A stretch of DNA of 22,092 nt, taken from the NCBI GenBank assembly GCA_964374115.1, contig CAYJXK010000012.1, forward strand, positions 1 to 22,092, in the 5' to 3' direction. Positions 9,101-18,200 of this stretch are shown here, in pieces. The position numbers and the translations under genes are program-made. Under the pieces are notes generated by a model. That model was not told where the DNA came from, did not search any database, and saw nothing but the letters and a program-made list of their open reading frames with translations. The first letter of the stretch is position 1. Every line of letters begins with the position of its first letter. Source of the stretch: CAYJXK01 sp964374115 (GTDB lineage: Bacteria > Patescibacteriota > Patescibacteriia > Magasanikbacterales > UBA922).

Positions 9101-12100
9101 CGATATATTTGCGGCACGCATTGGCCTGCGCCGGACACGCATTCGCTTGATCCGGAGTCGAAATTGTGGAATACACGCACGCGCCACTTTGGTACTCCCC
9201 GCCATTTTTACATCGCTGACAGACTTGACTACCGCCTGGCTTTATTGAACCCCAGAGCCCTGCCTTCGCGGCACAGGCGCTTGGGCCTGAAAGACTGAGC
9301 GGAGCATCAATCTCGAGTGTGGTGTCTGTTTTTCGGAGTGGGTGGCAAGCCTCGGAAACAATGCCGACACTGCCGAGGAGCCGATAAAAAATCTGACCTT
9401 TGCTGTTGTAGAGCGCCCGACAATCTGGAGACGCTACCGACAATGCCCCACCCCCGGCGATAAGCTGAAGATATGATGCCTCGTTGCAGGCCAGATAATT
9501 TTGAGAAAGCGCCTCGGCGCTGTCATCGGCATAGCGCGGAGAATCGAGAACAAATTCTTCTTTCATGGCAGGGGTGAGGAACTGCGCTTTCTCGGTTGAG
9601 ATAAGATCCATGTACGAGACGTCTTCGGCGCTGATTTTGAGAAGCGAATGCACTCGAAGCACATACCCCTCGGTAACCGACCCTTCCCAGGAATAAAATG
9701 TCCCTTCGTTGTCTCCGGTTGGCTTTTCGCAATAGGTGAGATCCGTGTAATACTCGAGCCCTTCTCCACCCTTCGCCACCTCGTCAATATTGGTAAATTG
9801 ATCACATCCAACAAACGCGGCAGTGCACACCAATCCTTTTTGTTGCATGGTATTTTTGGCAAGATTTGGAACAAGAGAGAGCGGATATACGTCATCTTCA
9901 AATTTCGTTTCTTCTTGCCGGTAGGTGTCGTATCCCACGCAAACTTCGGCGCAACTATTATTACCGACAATGCCAGGAATCGCCGGCCCATTATCCGCCG
10001 GCGTGAATTTTTCACAACCGACCTCTTCGGCCACGCACACCGACGCAAAATTGTCGCATGATGCGTTTTTTGAAAGCAGATTCAACTCTGCTTTTGTCTC
10101 GGGCCAATCAATGAGCGCGGTTTTTGCGTCTGTATCATAACAGCCAAGATACGCCGGCGCTTTTTTGATATGGATACTATCTGATACGTCTTTGATAAAC
10201 TCGCCGTTTGTCGCAGGCTTTCCGCGATACAGAGCGGAACATCCTTCATCTCCGGAAACACAGGTTTGCAGTTTGCTTTTTTCATTGAAATAATAGGTGG
10301 GGCTTCTCCACGCGTTTTTGTAAGCCTCCAAAGCATATGGAAGATTCGTTTGCTCGCTGAATGCCCAGAATCCATTCACCTGCTCTCCGCTGTAGGCGCG
10401 ACATCCGACGGTGTCGGCATTGCATTCGCCATATTCGAGCGTGCGAGTGAGATAGGTTGCCGTTTTGCCAGTACCCGCTTCCGAAAACGACTCACAGGTC
10501 GCGGCATACGCCGGGCAGATGTCTCCCGGAATCCGCCAAATGCTTTTTTCTTTGGTGCAATAGCCATAGGCCTGCGGGGATTCACACGCGCCATTTGGCC
10601 CTTCGGAAATACAGGTGGAAAAATCAATGCATTCTTCTCTTCTATTCGGAGCGTCCGGTGTCACCAGCTGTTGGGTAAAGCCCCTGTTTTCACATCGCGC
10701 TTCTGGCACACGCACAATCCAATTGGGATCAATGAGATGACAAAATGGATAATCCGGATGCGGGAGTCCGCTTGGGTGGCAATCATTGAATCCTTGCACG
10801 ACCTGCCGAAGCGTCCATGGATTGTCTCCCGGAGATTTTTTTACCGCGATTTCAAAGCCGAGCGGCAGAATCCGCGCTTTGCGTAATTTTTCCACATTGG
10901 ACTCGCAATAGCCGCGAAGATAGCAGGCGCGATCCTGATTGTCTGATTCTCGTTTCGCGGAAATCAGTTGCCAATTGCCATGAAGAAAATCGTTCTTCGG
11001 ATCCATGGCCTCGGCAATGGTGACGAGCTGTCCTCCTTTTCCCCGCTGGAGCGCTTGAACCAATCCCTGATCCATCACACAATTGTGAATCCCCGGCTTG
11101 TCCGGACACGCGGAAAACTGCTGGGCGATGTCATAGGATTCCAATTGTTTTGGGGTGGTGTTGAGCAGAAAACTAAACGCCGCCTGCACGGCCTCCTTTT
11201 TTTGATTTACCACCGCGTATTGATCAATCGCGCTCTCGGTTTCTTCGGCATCCCCCCCGCCGCCACTGGGAAATAATCCGCCGCTAAATAATTGTTGCAA
11301 TAATTGCGACGTGAGGGTGTTCAAAAATACTGATCCCGCGTATGGCAAAATCTGGAGCGCTGGCGCTCCGTAAATTCCGGCGATTTGCCCGGCAGTGATC
11401 TCGCTTTGTTTCTTTCCTGTGAGCACTCCGGATTCTTCCTTGATTGTTTGCGCCGGCGTTTTGATTTGGCCAGAGATAATATTTTTGAATGCTTTGAATC
11501 CATCTCCTTCGAGCCGATCTTGCGCTTCTCCAATGACTTTGTTGAGGCTTCGCTGATGCACTTTGCCATACGCGCCAAGCGCGATGCCAAAATCAGAACT
11601 CTCCGGAGAAAGCGACGCGTTGAACGCTTCGCCGATAAATTTACTCCCGCCAGCGCCATACTTTGCCTCGAATGCTTCGTTGCTAAAAGCTCTTTTGAGA
11701 CTTTGCCAACTACAATTCTGCGGCGGACCGCCTTGGAATTGGTTCGCAAGCCCTAGCTGGAGATTGATTCGCAACTGAATATCCGGGGTCTGGCAAAGAT
11801 TGAGCCCCAATGCTTTTTCGCCAAACTCGGCAATGGCCTCTCCTGCCGCGTCCTGTGATACTTTTGTAAAATAGTCAGCCGCGCCTTCCTGAAACACAAG
11901 CGGCTTTTGTCCGGCGGCAGAACTCGAAATATATGTGGCGGCGTCGTAGGCCAATTTGTTCATAAAATACGACACTCCCTCGACAAGCGCGGAAAGCGCG
12001 CCGGAGAGCAGACTCTGCCACAGATTAAATTCGAGCTTTTCTTCTGCTTTGCTGGCAGCTTCTCTGGCTTCTTGTTTGCCTTCAATCAAATATCGCTGAA

Positions 12101-12239
12101 CATAGGCGCTCGGATCAAAAACAGCGCCGCCAAATTGAGCAAATACCGCTCGCGGAGCAAGGGAAGAAGCGAGAATAAGAATAGTGAAAAACAGGAGGAG
12201 GCGTTGTTGTTTTTTTTGTCGAGTTTCACGGTTGGACAT
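3114..12239 (-). CDS. Giant secreted Cys-rich protein of the PrgI/VirB6-like operon (about 3041 aa)
   Basis: Start ATG at 12239 is preferred over an upstream in-frame TTG (12272) because it gives a clear signal peptide: basic RETRQKKQQR, hydrophobic LLLFFTILILASSLAP, likely cut after AVFA near residue 34. A hydrophobic segment (NLWQSLLSGALSALVEGVSY) follows near residues 70-100. From about residue 380 to 1900 the protein is built of Cys-rich modules around a recurring G-C-x2-[FYL] signature with an upstream Cys (VGCRAYSG, EVGCEKFTP, FVGCDQFTN, AVGCSAVYD, LLGCSQFAS, EIGCTELVD). Residues ~1050-1225 resemble a galactose/carbohydrate-binding jelly roll (YELSFWARG, TWQEYKIGPVQF, YFLDSVRLVRL). The C-terminal third is Asn/Asp-rich with no membrane anchor. 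It is last in the operon, 82 nt after PrgI; a TATACT box (12267-12262) in the gap could be a weak extra promoter. Similar giants near CPR secretion genes are known to me only as hypothetical proteins. A surface or attachment role is inference. Confidence 0.85.
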   Translation of the reverse strand: MSNRETRQKKQQRLLLFFTILILASSLAPRAVFAQFGGAVFDPSAYVQRYLIEGKQEAREAASKAEEKLEFNLWQSLLSGALSALVEGVSYFMNKLAYDAATYISSSAAGQKPLVFQEGAADYFTKVSQDAAGEAIAEFGEKALGLNLCQTPDIQLRINLQLGLANQFQGGPPQNCSWQSLKRAFSNEAFEAKYGAGGSKFIGEAFNASLSPESSDFGIALGAYGKVHQRSLNKVIGEAQDRLEGDGFKAFKNIISGQIKTPAQTIKEESGVLTGKKQSEITAGQIAGIYGAPALQILPYAGSVFLNTLTSQLLQQLFSGGLFPSGGGGDAEETESAIDQYAVVNQKKEAVQAAFSFLLNTTPKQLESYDIAQQFSACPDKPGIHNCVMDQGLVQALQRGKGGQLVTIAEAMDPKNDFLHGNWQLISAKRESDNQDRACYLRGYCESNVEKLRKARILPLGFEIAVKKSPGDNPWTLRQVVQGFNDCHPSGLPHPDYPFCHLIDPNWIVRVPEARCENRGFTQQLVTPDAPNRREECIDFSTCISEGPNGACESPQAYGYCTKEKSIWRIPGDICPAYAATCESFSEAGTGKTATYLTRTLEYGECNADTVGCRAYSGEQVNGFWAFSEQTNLPYALEAYKNAWRSPTYYFNEKSKLQTCVSGDEGCSALYRGKPATNGEFIKDVSDSIHIKKAPAYLGCYDTDAKTALIDWPETKAELNLLSKNASCDNFASVCVAEEVGCEKFTPADNGPAIPGIVGNNSCAEVCVGYDTYRQEETKFEDDVYPLSLVPNLAKNTMQQKGLVCTAAFVGCDQFTNIDEVAKGGEGLEYYTDLTYCEKPTGDNEGTFYSWEGSVTEGYVLRVHSLLKISAEDVSYMDLISTEKAQFLTPAMKEEFVLDSPRYADDSAEALSQNYLACNEASYLQLIAGGGALSVASPDCRALYNSKGQIFYRLLGSVGIVSEACHPLRKTDTTLEIDAPLSLSGPSACAAKAGLWGSIKPGGSQVCQRCKNGGEYQSGACVYSTISTPDQANACPAQANACRKYIGNNGNNVETVFLDVFEPSGSDGDALTKAKGAWESNPKSAGVKVVSESIQVGLYSLSVNVDLVERLIPVNTLQGGSESADNNWYELSFWARGTPQQLLVTLTQKTAVGDEWSFTVDPTTGASLPVKLGNTWQEYKIGPVQFTGDSAKDTYLRFVRQAFSGGGKGEYFLDSVRLVRLSDQEYLVKDSWKQQVQYPAGSGQIVSADAPIVCDANPLDALPGGALGCSAYTNSKADNVFATTFANLCREEAVGCSAVYDTWNTVSGEGANERQLFNVLCTQSGSESGTGTCSSVMDEKTYSCAVKPGASSCFIQGPIIAPESSALPSAFSIVASTIVIPADTPESDPLFLAIRQEFQCSDAFRGCQKFGLEEKILPDGFVSSSYQFSEVYLMNNPEKYTGGDSIICRDDLLGCSQFASGKSAQFFKDPTVDGNTLCEYKKSYTDLDGITREGWVKKDIGQCGASTLSCKQDAHCESGKKCVGIGQIACYSDYILLDGKNESQNPYYGIWSNNSNEYDGYVGMCEQTEIGCTELVDPADTSNDKTGGKPYYILFNETTLAQVNQCQGQVSLKEGCVLFNKTNEPNTPYIAQQSYNKSASQADSLVSPISAASPKGGDSNIVMKVTRDRECSEWLACRTSIPTTLDNGTVADLCYDYRACRAREGNRCVEFVDPSDAPHGAKFLDEQRYLFRLVGVPSSWYAEEYSGHSLFNRYQVNDYAYITIGQGNEPDVQSVVYKLDESNTKNAPDSALCYTKSNSSLTPKKDKELCGLDGKGVCFNGICAYPVGGLGVDGQFGTEAGSNDLLPASCKVFPEATAPYPSFFAGVKKDQFNSFKLFEKDIMKGFEKANFCQDGDCSCNYKKIVYENSRVGYWSGNPVAPTGLCQPKTGAVIEDTEEVGKSCTKDSDCGNNNNLLLCIGTKETSKSTNIGVTGYCLEKDKSRPLGVETNDFVCHNWLPLDVSASGVDVYHNDSKTGFTIALDTQNEKWNGAYCLNATGNAYDIPNTNLNQIITDSIPVPVNWLSNSVYAQSISGISDLFNDLFSFDNNIPRPVCKVSSIAPQDPVLCEINDSCNSADYSINKNFPTGYGFAACNLANDTKSDQSGLHLYAAMQEFAKDRFGDGAIVLRTEAGDYVNNFGTEFVNIKDINGKINSYPYTLIPFSAEKYLNAGKNSETMGILPHPPRESLEDNKIVEKDYLLSPTSEVQTSMKGNKVNVSYLSPGPYLTHAKLGSDQEPYEGLIRSPFEWALRYQDVRRIYFVPTLFPGGVDNNYLPSLLAEDVFIDFVELDTAGNGKAIIREANTLCSNSNTSLSYCTQQELAENKKALTVTYLINNPQSNYYENFGFGDGFDSDNSQTIARRYVLVFYGPNNKSELPLIANFPNQVSEKAIPLSNIFPSGITDMFSPVTDGKIDKKLFCQDNDSNQSFIAIGLDFNADGAFLGYITRACIEADDSKNVSVNFAVIADVFPRCTYLVSAVGEDEFQNKAWTNRVWKKNNEKDVTIANAVTLSPFPQHPYGGLNQDFWKFNKDTWSTIKDFHFQDPGVDGMPYMCTGSPVKGYEVSFTTVCENLLNASSKETYDSDKLYSKKIQYQLTPPGAESSNNSTATEQNAEQALARLFVAMYAKTKQAGNWIGQDIFSDWKDASSNELEKVPISGLDFANQENLRGLPPAIYSLNPARCFPENPGQTCTPGEKNNFTIIGNNSAKNGTLEDYDKDGTADEAIFGGAEPYMHVGVGSFYAIAKFFAIADDNHMPIKRIMIDWDDPMTGFITNKNQYGRYANYKPYCESTSGDIGHCWKKNTKLVPDLITCQDYEDKIGECPIGSGEECVKQANLPPASNLTFDTQFDSFNTSRFGDDPARACTPKPFLADYTYTCTTQNADVAFGTLTKTQQNQIISLLGPGNEPESVCVYRPRVQVFDNWGFCNGSINAAENHPWQKGWLAQKKLEQTDNYTVEGFVVDGDGIYDGGLGKCDSSLLDKTEDLPWTYYQGLIIVVPND

Positions 12240-12321
12240 AGATGATTGTTGCGGTAAAACCAGTATACACAATAATTGACGATGAAAAAAGCGCTCTCGG
12301 CTGTTGACGCAGACTCCACGT

Positions 12322-12765
12322 CTACTCCTCTCCCCGATAATATCCTCCTGTATTCACAATGAGAGACAAATCGCGAATATGCTCCGACCGCGGGCGAATA
12401 CTTGGCGCGACTGCTTCCACAGCTTCGGTTTCTTGTTTGCGGAAATATTCAAGCTCGTCTTTGGCATATGATTTCCACCAGAGCCGAAGAGAAGGGCGAC
12501 GCAATGTCTGGAAAACATTCAGAAGAAAAAAATGAAATGTCTGCCCATTCACTTTGACAAACGCCAAGACAAGCGCGAGACCGCCAATCAGAGCCAATGT
12601 GGTCACAAACAAAGCAAAATCAGCGAATTTGAATGAAAGAAAAATGATAAGGCCGGCAGTGAGCAAAATCAAAAACTGCCGGATGGTAATGGGGCCCAGG
12701 ATCTTGTCTTCGACATCAATGAATTGTGGCACGACGAATTGTTGCATAAATTTGATTTCTACCAT
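12322..12765 (-). CDS. PrgI family membrane protein (147 aa)
   Basis: The core MQQFVVPQFIDVEDKILGPI followed by TIRQF and two closely spaced membrane helices (about residues 28-46 and 50-69) is the hallmark of PrgI family proteins, small inner-membrane components of Gram-positive-type conjugation systems, comparable in position and topology to VirB3/TrbD. A soluble tail of ~75 residues with RRPSLRLWWK follows. The ATG at 12765 overlaps the last codon and stop of the preceding gene (7-nt overlap), suggesting translational coupling; a second start at 12747 (MQQFVV) is equally compatible with the family. PrgI genes are often followed by a VirB4 ATPase; here the giant secreted-protein gene follows instead. 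Confidence 0.85.
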   Translation of the reverse strand: MVEIKFMQQFVVPQFIDVEDKILGPITIRQFLILLTAGLIIFLSFKFADFALFVTTLALIGGLALVLAFVKVNGQTFHFFLLNVFQTLRRPSLRLWWKSYAKDELEYFRKQETEAVEAVAPSIRPRSEHIRDLSLIVNTGGYYRGEE

Positions 12766-13856
12766 CTTATTTTTTTATTCACCTCTAATACTGCCATCAT
12801 TTCCTCAAACCCCATCGCCCCCTGCTCCTGCCTCTCCACATATTCCTTGAGCGTCGCGCCGCTCCTTAGCGCTCCTCCCAGAACCTGTTTGTATGTCATA
12901 TACAATGGACTCGCGAACCATGCCGCTCGGGCATCGAGATAGAGAAGATAGGAATCACTCTTCAGGTTCTCAAATTTTTCTTTGAGGATTCCGGCTCCTT
13001 GCATCGAATCCGCGGAAAGTCGACGAAAATCAATCAGAGTCATAGCGCCGACTTCTTCGATCGGTCCAAGAGGTTCGGGAGATATTTTTTGCTGTGGAGG
13101 CGGTGGCACGACATCATGAATTATCTGTTTTCTCACTGGGCCAACATTCTTTCCCATAAGAGGAGCTTGTCCGCCGACGAGACGAGGGGGAGGCGGAGAA
13201 GGAATCTGTCGCGGAGGAATTGATTGCAAAATGGAAGTTGATTGCTTCTTGTTGTATTTCTCAAATTCACCCATCACAGACATGAGATCGCTTGCCTGTT
13301 TTTCATTCAATCCAAGCCCGCCTTTGTCTTTGGGTTTCATGGCATATTCTCGCACTTGTTCATCGGTGCGGATTTCTTTGAGCCACGACGTGATCAGTGA
13401 ATGAAATCTTTCCGTGTGTACTGAGTCAATCGGAAACGTGAGCTTCGCTTTGATCCGATCCACCACATCGCCTCTCCCGGACGGAAGTGGTTGCGATGTG
13501 CTTCGAGAATCATGTTCTGTTAATTTTTCTTGAAGAGGCGATAGGTGATCCTCTGGTTTCCAACGTCTCGCTTCCCGCTTCTTTGCCAGAGCCTCATCAA
13601 CAAAAATTTTCTTCACAGGTGTCGTGGTGGCGAGCGCTTCGGCGCCAACAGGGACGGGTAAATTACTTGGCGACTGTGGTTCCTCCTCTCGATTCCTGTC
13701 CCGTCGTAAACCCTCTCTCTCCTCCCCTACCAAGGAAGGAACAAGAGCGCAGTCATCTCTCTGAAACTTCTGAATATCCGAAAGCGGCACACGCACCGTG
13801 CTTCCATCTGTTTTTTTGACGAGGATGGTAGGTTGATTCGAAGAAATTTCGGTCAT
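12759..13856 (-). CDS. Hypothetical Pro-rich protein of the secretion operon (365 aa)
   Basis: I chose the ATG at 13856 (MTEISSNQPTILVKKTDG), with a weak GTGGAA ribosome site upstream, over a longer frame to 13952 that would overlap the preceding gene and starts in low-complexity sequence. The N-terminus (TILVKKTDGSTVRVPLSDI) looks like a short beta-rich segment. A charged linker, a helical stretch near residues 145-215, a Pro-rich hinge (IPSPPPPRL, VVPPPPQQK) and a helical C-terminus (residues ~270-365) follow. There is no signal peptide or membrane helix, so it is probably cytoplasmic. It lies between a soluble hypothetical gene and PrgI, overlapping the latter by 7 nt, so a role as an accessory or adaptor of the membrane complex is plausible but unproven. 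Family unknown to me. Confidence 0.7.
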   Translation of the reverse strand: MTEISSNQPTILVKKTDGSTVRVPLSDIQKFQRDDCALVPSLVGEEREGLRRDRNREEEPQSPSNLPVPVGAEALATTTPVKKIFVDEALAKKREARRWKPEDHLSPLQEKLTEHDSRSTSQPLPSGRGDVVDRIKAKLTFPIDSVHTERFHSLITSWLKEIRTDEQVREYAMKPKDKGGLGLNEKQASDLMSVMGEFEKYNKKQSTSILQSIPPRQIPSPPPPRLVGGQAPLMGKNVGPVRKQIIHDVVPPPPQQKISPEPLGPIEEVGAMTLIDFRRLSADSMQGAGILKEKFENLKSDSYLLYLDARAAWFASPLYMTYKQVLGGALRSGATLKEYVERQEQGAMGFEEMMAVLEVNKKIRW

Positions 13857-13903
13857 ATATGCGTATTCCACTACAAACGGCTTGAATGTGACTCTTCCTC
13901 CCC

Positions 13904-15256
13904 TTATCCAATCTCCTCTTCCTCGACCGGCGCTGGATGGGCTTTGTCCCATGCTGTAGCAAGCTGATCAAAAATTTCCTCATGCCAAAAGAAAGACTTA
14001 TCTTGTTCGTGAAATTCAAGAACATCCTGATCTGGCTTCAACACTCTTTCTTTTTTGAGATACTCTGTCAATTTCAAAAAACGCTCCACAGTACCTGGTG
14101 TTTTCACGTCAAAACTTTCCATGCAATGCGATAAAACCACATGGAGTGGCACGAGTGGAGCTGATTGACGATAATATCGAACAATTTTTTCCCACTGATT
14201 TTCTACAAAAACCCACGATAAAAGATCCACGAGCTCTCGATCATAGCGCTCAAACTCTCGTTCTCGTTCGAATCCAGGTTGTTCGACCAATACCCCACGC
14301 ATGAGATGAGCATACAAAGACAACGTCATTCTCAGCCATCGGACAAGGGAATCTCGTCCTGGCTGACCTTCATAGAGATTCTGAATAAATTGCTCCATTT
14401 TGAAACCATCAAGAATATCCTCACCGACCCTTCCGTTGTACCGCCTAATGATATCTCGCATCACAATGGATTCCTCTGCTCTCTGCATAAGGGCATCCGC
14501 GCGCAGTGGTACCAGTTCAGCATTCTCTTCTATCTCCTTGCCATAGGTAAATGTTTGAAAGACATATTCAATCGCAGTGGGGCACGCATCAAGAATCTGT
14601 TTCAAAATATATTCGACCGGCGTTCCTACAATCATTCCACGGTAGACATATGAACTCAACAAGAGACTTTGTTCTTCTAGAAACAGGTAATCAAATCGAG
14701 TCCACGCGACAGAGAGCATCATAGTAAACAAACAAACATCATCCACTGAAAAAATGTATCTATTTTTTACTTCTTCCACTGCCAAAAATGGCAGAACTGC
14801 GCCTGCGTATGCATCGAGATCCATCCCCATCAGCGCCTGACGAAGTGTATGGAGGAGCCGTTCTATTTGAAATGTTTGTATCTTTCCAGTCAAAATATCC
14901 GCGACTTCCTTTGGCGTATAGGCGTGCATGCCAGGCAACACACCAAAACTTGCGGCAAGCCACCGAATGTTTCGAAGAACTGTTTCTTCTCTTTCCGTAT
15001 CTTCTGGATCCTTCAACCATTTTGTCACCAATTCTTTATCTAAAAGGGAAGAAAGACCGGACCGGATAGGTGCGAGACCCCTCTCTTCTGGCAAAATAAA
15101 ATATTCCTGAAGCAGACTCGAAAGATTCTGTATTTTATCTCTATTATCTGACCGGGAAAATGTACCAGAAGACACCATTTTCAATGTCTCTAAAAATTCC
15201 TTTTCAGAGGATAAGAAAAAAAGAAAAAGTGATTGGGTTTGGTCAAAATATGCCAT
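13904..15256 (-). CDS. Hypothetical soluble protein of the secretion operon (450 aa)
   Basis: No family is recognised. The sequence is predominantly helical by appearance, acidic, rich in Leu/Glu/Arg, and lacks a signal peptide or membrane helices, so it should be cytoplasmic. The N-terminus (MAYFDQTQSLFLFFLSSEKE) is hydrophobic and aromatic but too interrupted by charges to be a membrane anchor. The C-terminus ends in an acidic tail (EEEEIG). The start ATG lies 11 nt after the stop of the VirB6-like gene with no good Shine-Dalgarno, and the next gene begins 47 nt downstream, both typical of a co-transcribed unit. It may bind the large cytoplasmic tail of the VirB6-like protein; that is a guess from position only. 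Confidence 0.75.
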   Translation of the reverse strand: MAYFDQTQSLFLFFLSSEKEFLETLKMVSSGTFSRSDNRDKIQNLSSLLQEYFILPEERGLAPIRSGLSSLLDKELVTKWLKDPEDTEREETVLRNIRWLAASFGVLPGMHAYTPKEVADILTGKIQTFQIERLLHTLRQALMGMDLDAYAGAVLPFLAVEEVKNRYIFSVDDVCLFTMMLSVAWTRFDYLFLEEQSLLLSSYVYRGMIVGTPVEYILKQILDACPTAIEYVFQTFTYGKEIEENAELVPLRADALMQRAEESIVMRDIIRRYNGRVGEDILDGFKMEQFIQNLYEGQPGRDSLVRWLRMTLSLYAHLMRGVLVEQPGFEREREFERYDRELVDLLSWVFVENQWEKIVRYYRQSAPLVPLHVVLSHCMESFDVKTPGTVERFLKLTEYLKKERVLKPDQDVLEFHEQDKSFFWHEEIFDQLATAWDKAHPAPVEEEEIG

Positions 15257-15267
15257 ATTTGATTGGG

Positions 15268-18200
15268 CTATGCTTCTTCTTCATCTTGGTCTCTTCGTCG
15301 CCTGTCATTTTTGCCTCCTTGTTCCTTTGGGCGTATTAATTCTTGTTCACGTTTTTCTGAATTATTTGCTGTAATTGCAAGCGATTTCAAAATGTCAGAC
15401 TTCATTATCGCATGAATTCGGTCGATCTGATACTGAATGCTTTTTGCAAGTCCTTCATCGTTGTCTTTGTTTGCTTGTTTGAGCTTGTCTTGCAAATATG
15501 TGTTCACTCTCTCTTCCCTATCTTTATCGTGCAAGAAATTTGTAACCGACCGTGTAAATTCACTCCGTGTATTCCCCTTGATTTTTGAACCTATAGCACC
15601 CGCAACTTGAACTTTCACTGCTCCTTTTTCTGCAGCAATACGGTCAACATTGCTAAACTCTTGAGCCGCAGCAAGTTCAAAAGATTGTCCCCCATCAGAG
15701 AGAACTGGCGCAATCACTCGCGCAAGATAATCCCACATTCCCACCTCTTCATCTCCCCATCCTCTGGATTCAATATATTTTTGAGAAGTTCCTATCACTC
15801 CATATCCATTTTGGACATTTCCACCGTCTGCATCTCGAGTCTTGTGCATACCAAGCACATACGACCTTCTGGCACGATCGTCAATCCGTTTAGACAAATC
15901 TGCTACACTGGAAGCACTCGATGCTTTCGACATCGCGACGTTTTGTCGATAATTATCTACTTGAAATCCTGTGTCATTCCCAAATTGCCCACTTGATTGT
16001 GGATTCCATTTCATGGAGTCTCTTTTCGAAACAGAACCTGAAACACCTCCGTGCTGTTCTTTGGCAGACGACGGCCGAGACATCCCCTGCATATTATCAT
16101 CACGAACAATGTGCGCTGATAATTGTGTATGTCCAACAGTTAAACCTTGTTGTTTCAGTGTTTCAGCTCCATGGGAAAACAGTGACTGGTACTTGTTTAG
16201 CCTCTTCATGTAATCTCTAATATTCATGATGGCCCCTCCATAGACTTCTGGAATTGTTGTAACCTTTTGAAAATATTCTATCATCGCTTTCTTGAAGTCT
16301 ATCCCTTCTTCATCCATCATTTTCGTTATCTCTGAAGATCGCAAGACAAATTCTAGATCTCCGCCGGTCATGGTATATTGCTGAAGCTTCCCTGCCGCAT
16401 CAGGAGTATTTTTGTCATGCCACCTAGTAGTTCCTTCTTCATCCATACGCTTTTCTACAATGTCTAAATATTGGGCATCCTCTTTCAAAGCTCGATAGGA
16501 ATCGATTCCACGCTTAAAGTCATCAAGTTCCTCTTGACTCGCAAATTTACCATCCGCGAGAAGCCCTTGCTCCCTTTTTTGCGGATTAGCAATATATTGA
16601 TCATAGTCGTCTAATTGCTGAATAATATTGGCAACCGATGATTCTCCGTCATCCACGTTTGCATCAGCATTGGCAGCGAGAAGTGTGCTATATCCCGTAT
16701 ACCGCTGTTCCGCGTCGGCCACCTTTCCTTGTTTTCTTAAACTCGCAAGTAAGGCAAGATTCTTGGCAAGCGCCAAACCACGTCCTGCTTCTCCTAAAAT
16801 CTTTAGAGGGCCCGCCTCTTCTTCCGAATATTTTCCTGCTGCTTCAGATGGAATTTTACTCCCTCGTTTTGCAAGATCGATATATTCTCCTGAAACATCT
16901 GAGAGAAGATCTGATTTTGCAACCCTGCCAATACGTTCTTTATCTGTCCCAAGAGCACTGTTATAAATAGCCCGAATAATAGGATCTTCGCGGAGTAACC
17001 CAGCAGTCTTGCGTTCCTCTATGGCTCCTCTCAATTTTTCCGCCGCTTCTCCAAACACATGCTCAAGATGCGCATTCTTCATGGCTTTCACCAATTCTTC
17101 TCCAATCTTGGCTGTCGCTTCCGCATCTGTGGCGCGTGCTTCGAGTTCTTTTCCATAATTGGTCTTCATCAAAAATTCCACACCCCGATCTTTCTCTTTT
17201 TTTAGCTCTTCTCCGACAGTATGGAGCTTCTGCTCTCTCACAATCGACTCGGAAACATTTGTGACTACATTCATCATCGCGCTATCTCCCAAAGCAAACA
17301 TACTGCCTGGCTTCTGTCTGTTCACACCTCTTTCAAAGGTATCTCTCAGTTTCTTTTGAGCCACGCCATCACTTTCAAATCCGCTAGACGATGTTTCGTC
17401 CTTCCGGAGTGTGCCTTGCTCAACCATATCTTCTTCTTCACCCCGTAATCTTTGCGCGACAAAAGCAGTCCGCATGCGATGTATCTGATCTCCTCCAAAT
17501 TGTTTCACTCTTCGATCCATCTCCACCTTTGTGGCATCTCTCTTCTGTTTCTTTGTGTCGTCATCATCTTCTTCAGACACGTTTGCGATCCAGTCTATAA
17601 AATGTTCTTCAAATTGTGGGTCTGATCGAATCGTTTCCAATCGTTCTTTTCTCTCATTGATTAATGCTTTCTGTCTATTCTTTTTTTCTGCCACTTTAGG
17701 CGTATCATTCTCATCAGCAACAATCGTCTCGGCGTCCTGTGTTTCTACCCAATCTACATATTGCTTACCACTTACTTCACCTTCCAGATAGTAGAGCGCG
17801 TCTGTGCGATTTCTCACTTGGGCCTCCTCTTTTCGAAGTGTTTTTGCAGTAGCGCTTCTCTCTTCTGCTCTATCTCTCATTTGTTCGGAGAGATTCCTTC
17901 TCTCTGTCGCGGGTTCCATTCCAAATCCAAGTTTCGACATTCCCGTTCCTTTGAGAACTTTCTCTTGCCAATATTGTCCCGCGTTTCTTCCCATATTTTT
18001 CTGTCTGGCAATCTTTTGATTCTCTTGTGTTACCTTGAGTCTTTCATTCAATTTCTCCTGGTACTCTTTATTAAATCCTCCGACAAAAGGAATGTGTTTG
18101 AGGATTCGATGTTCTTTGAATGCCTCTCCTATGCGTTTCCCAGTCCGCATCCACGAATGCCCACCCACAAACGGCACATTCATCAGCGCGCTTCCGGCAA

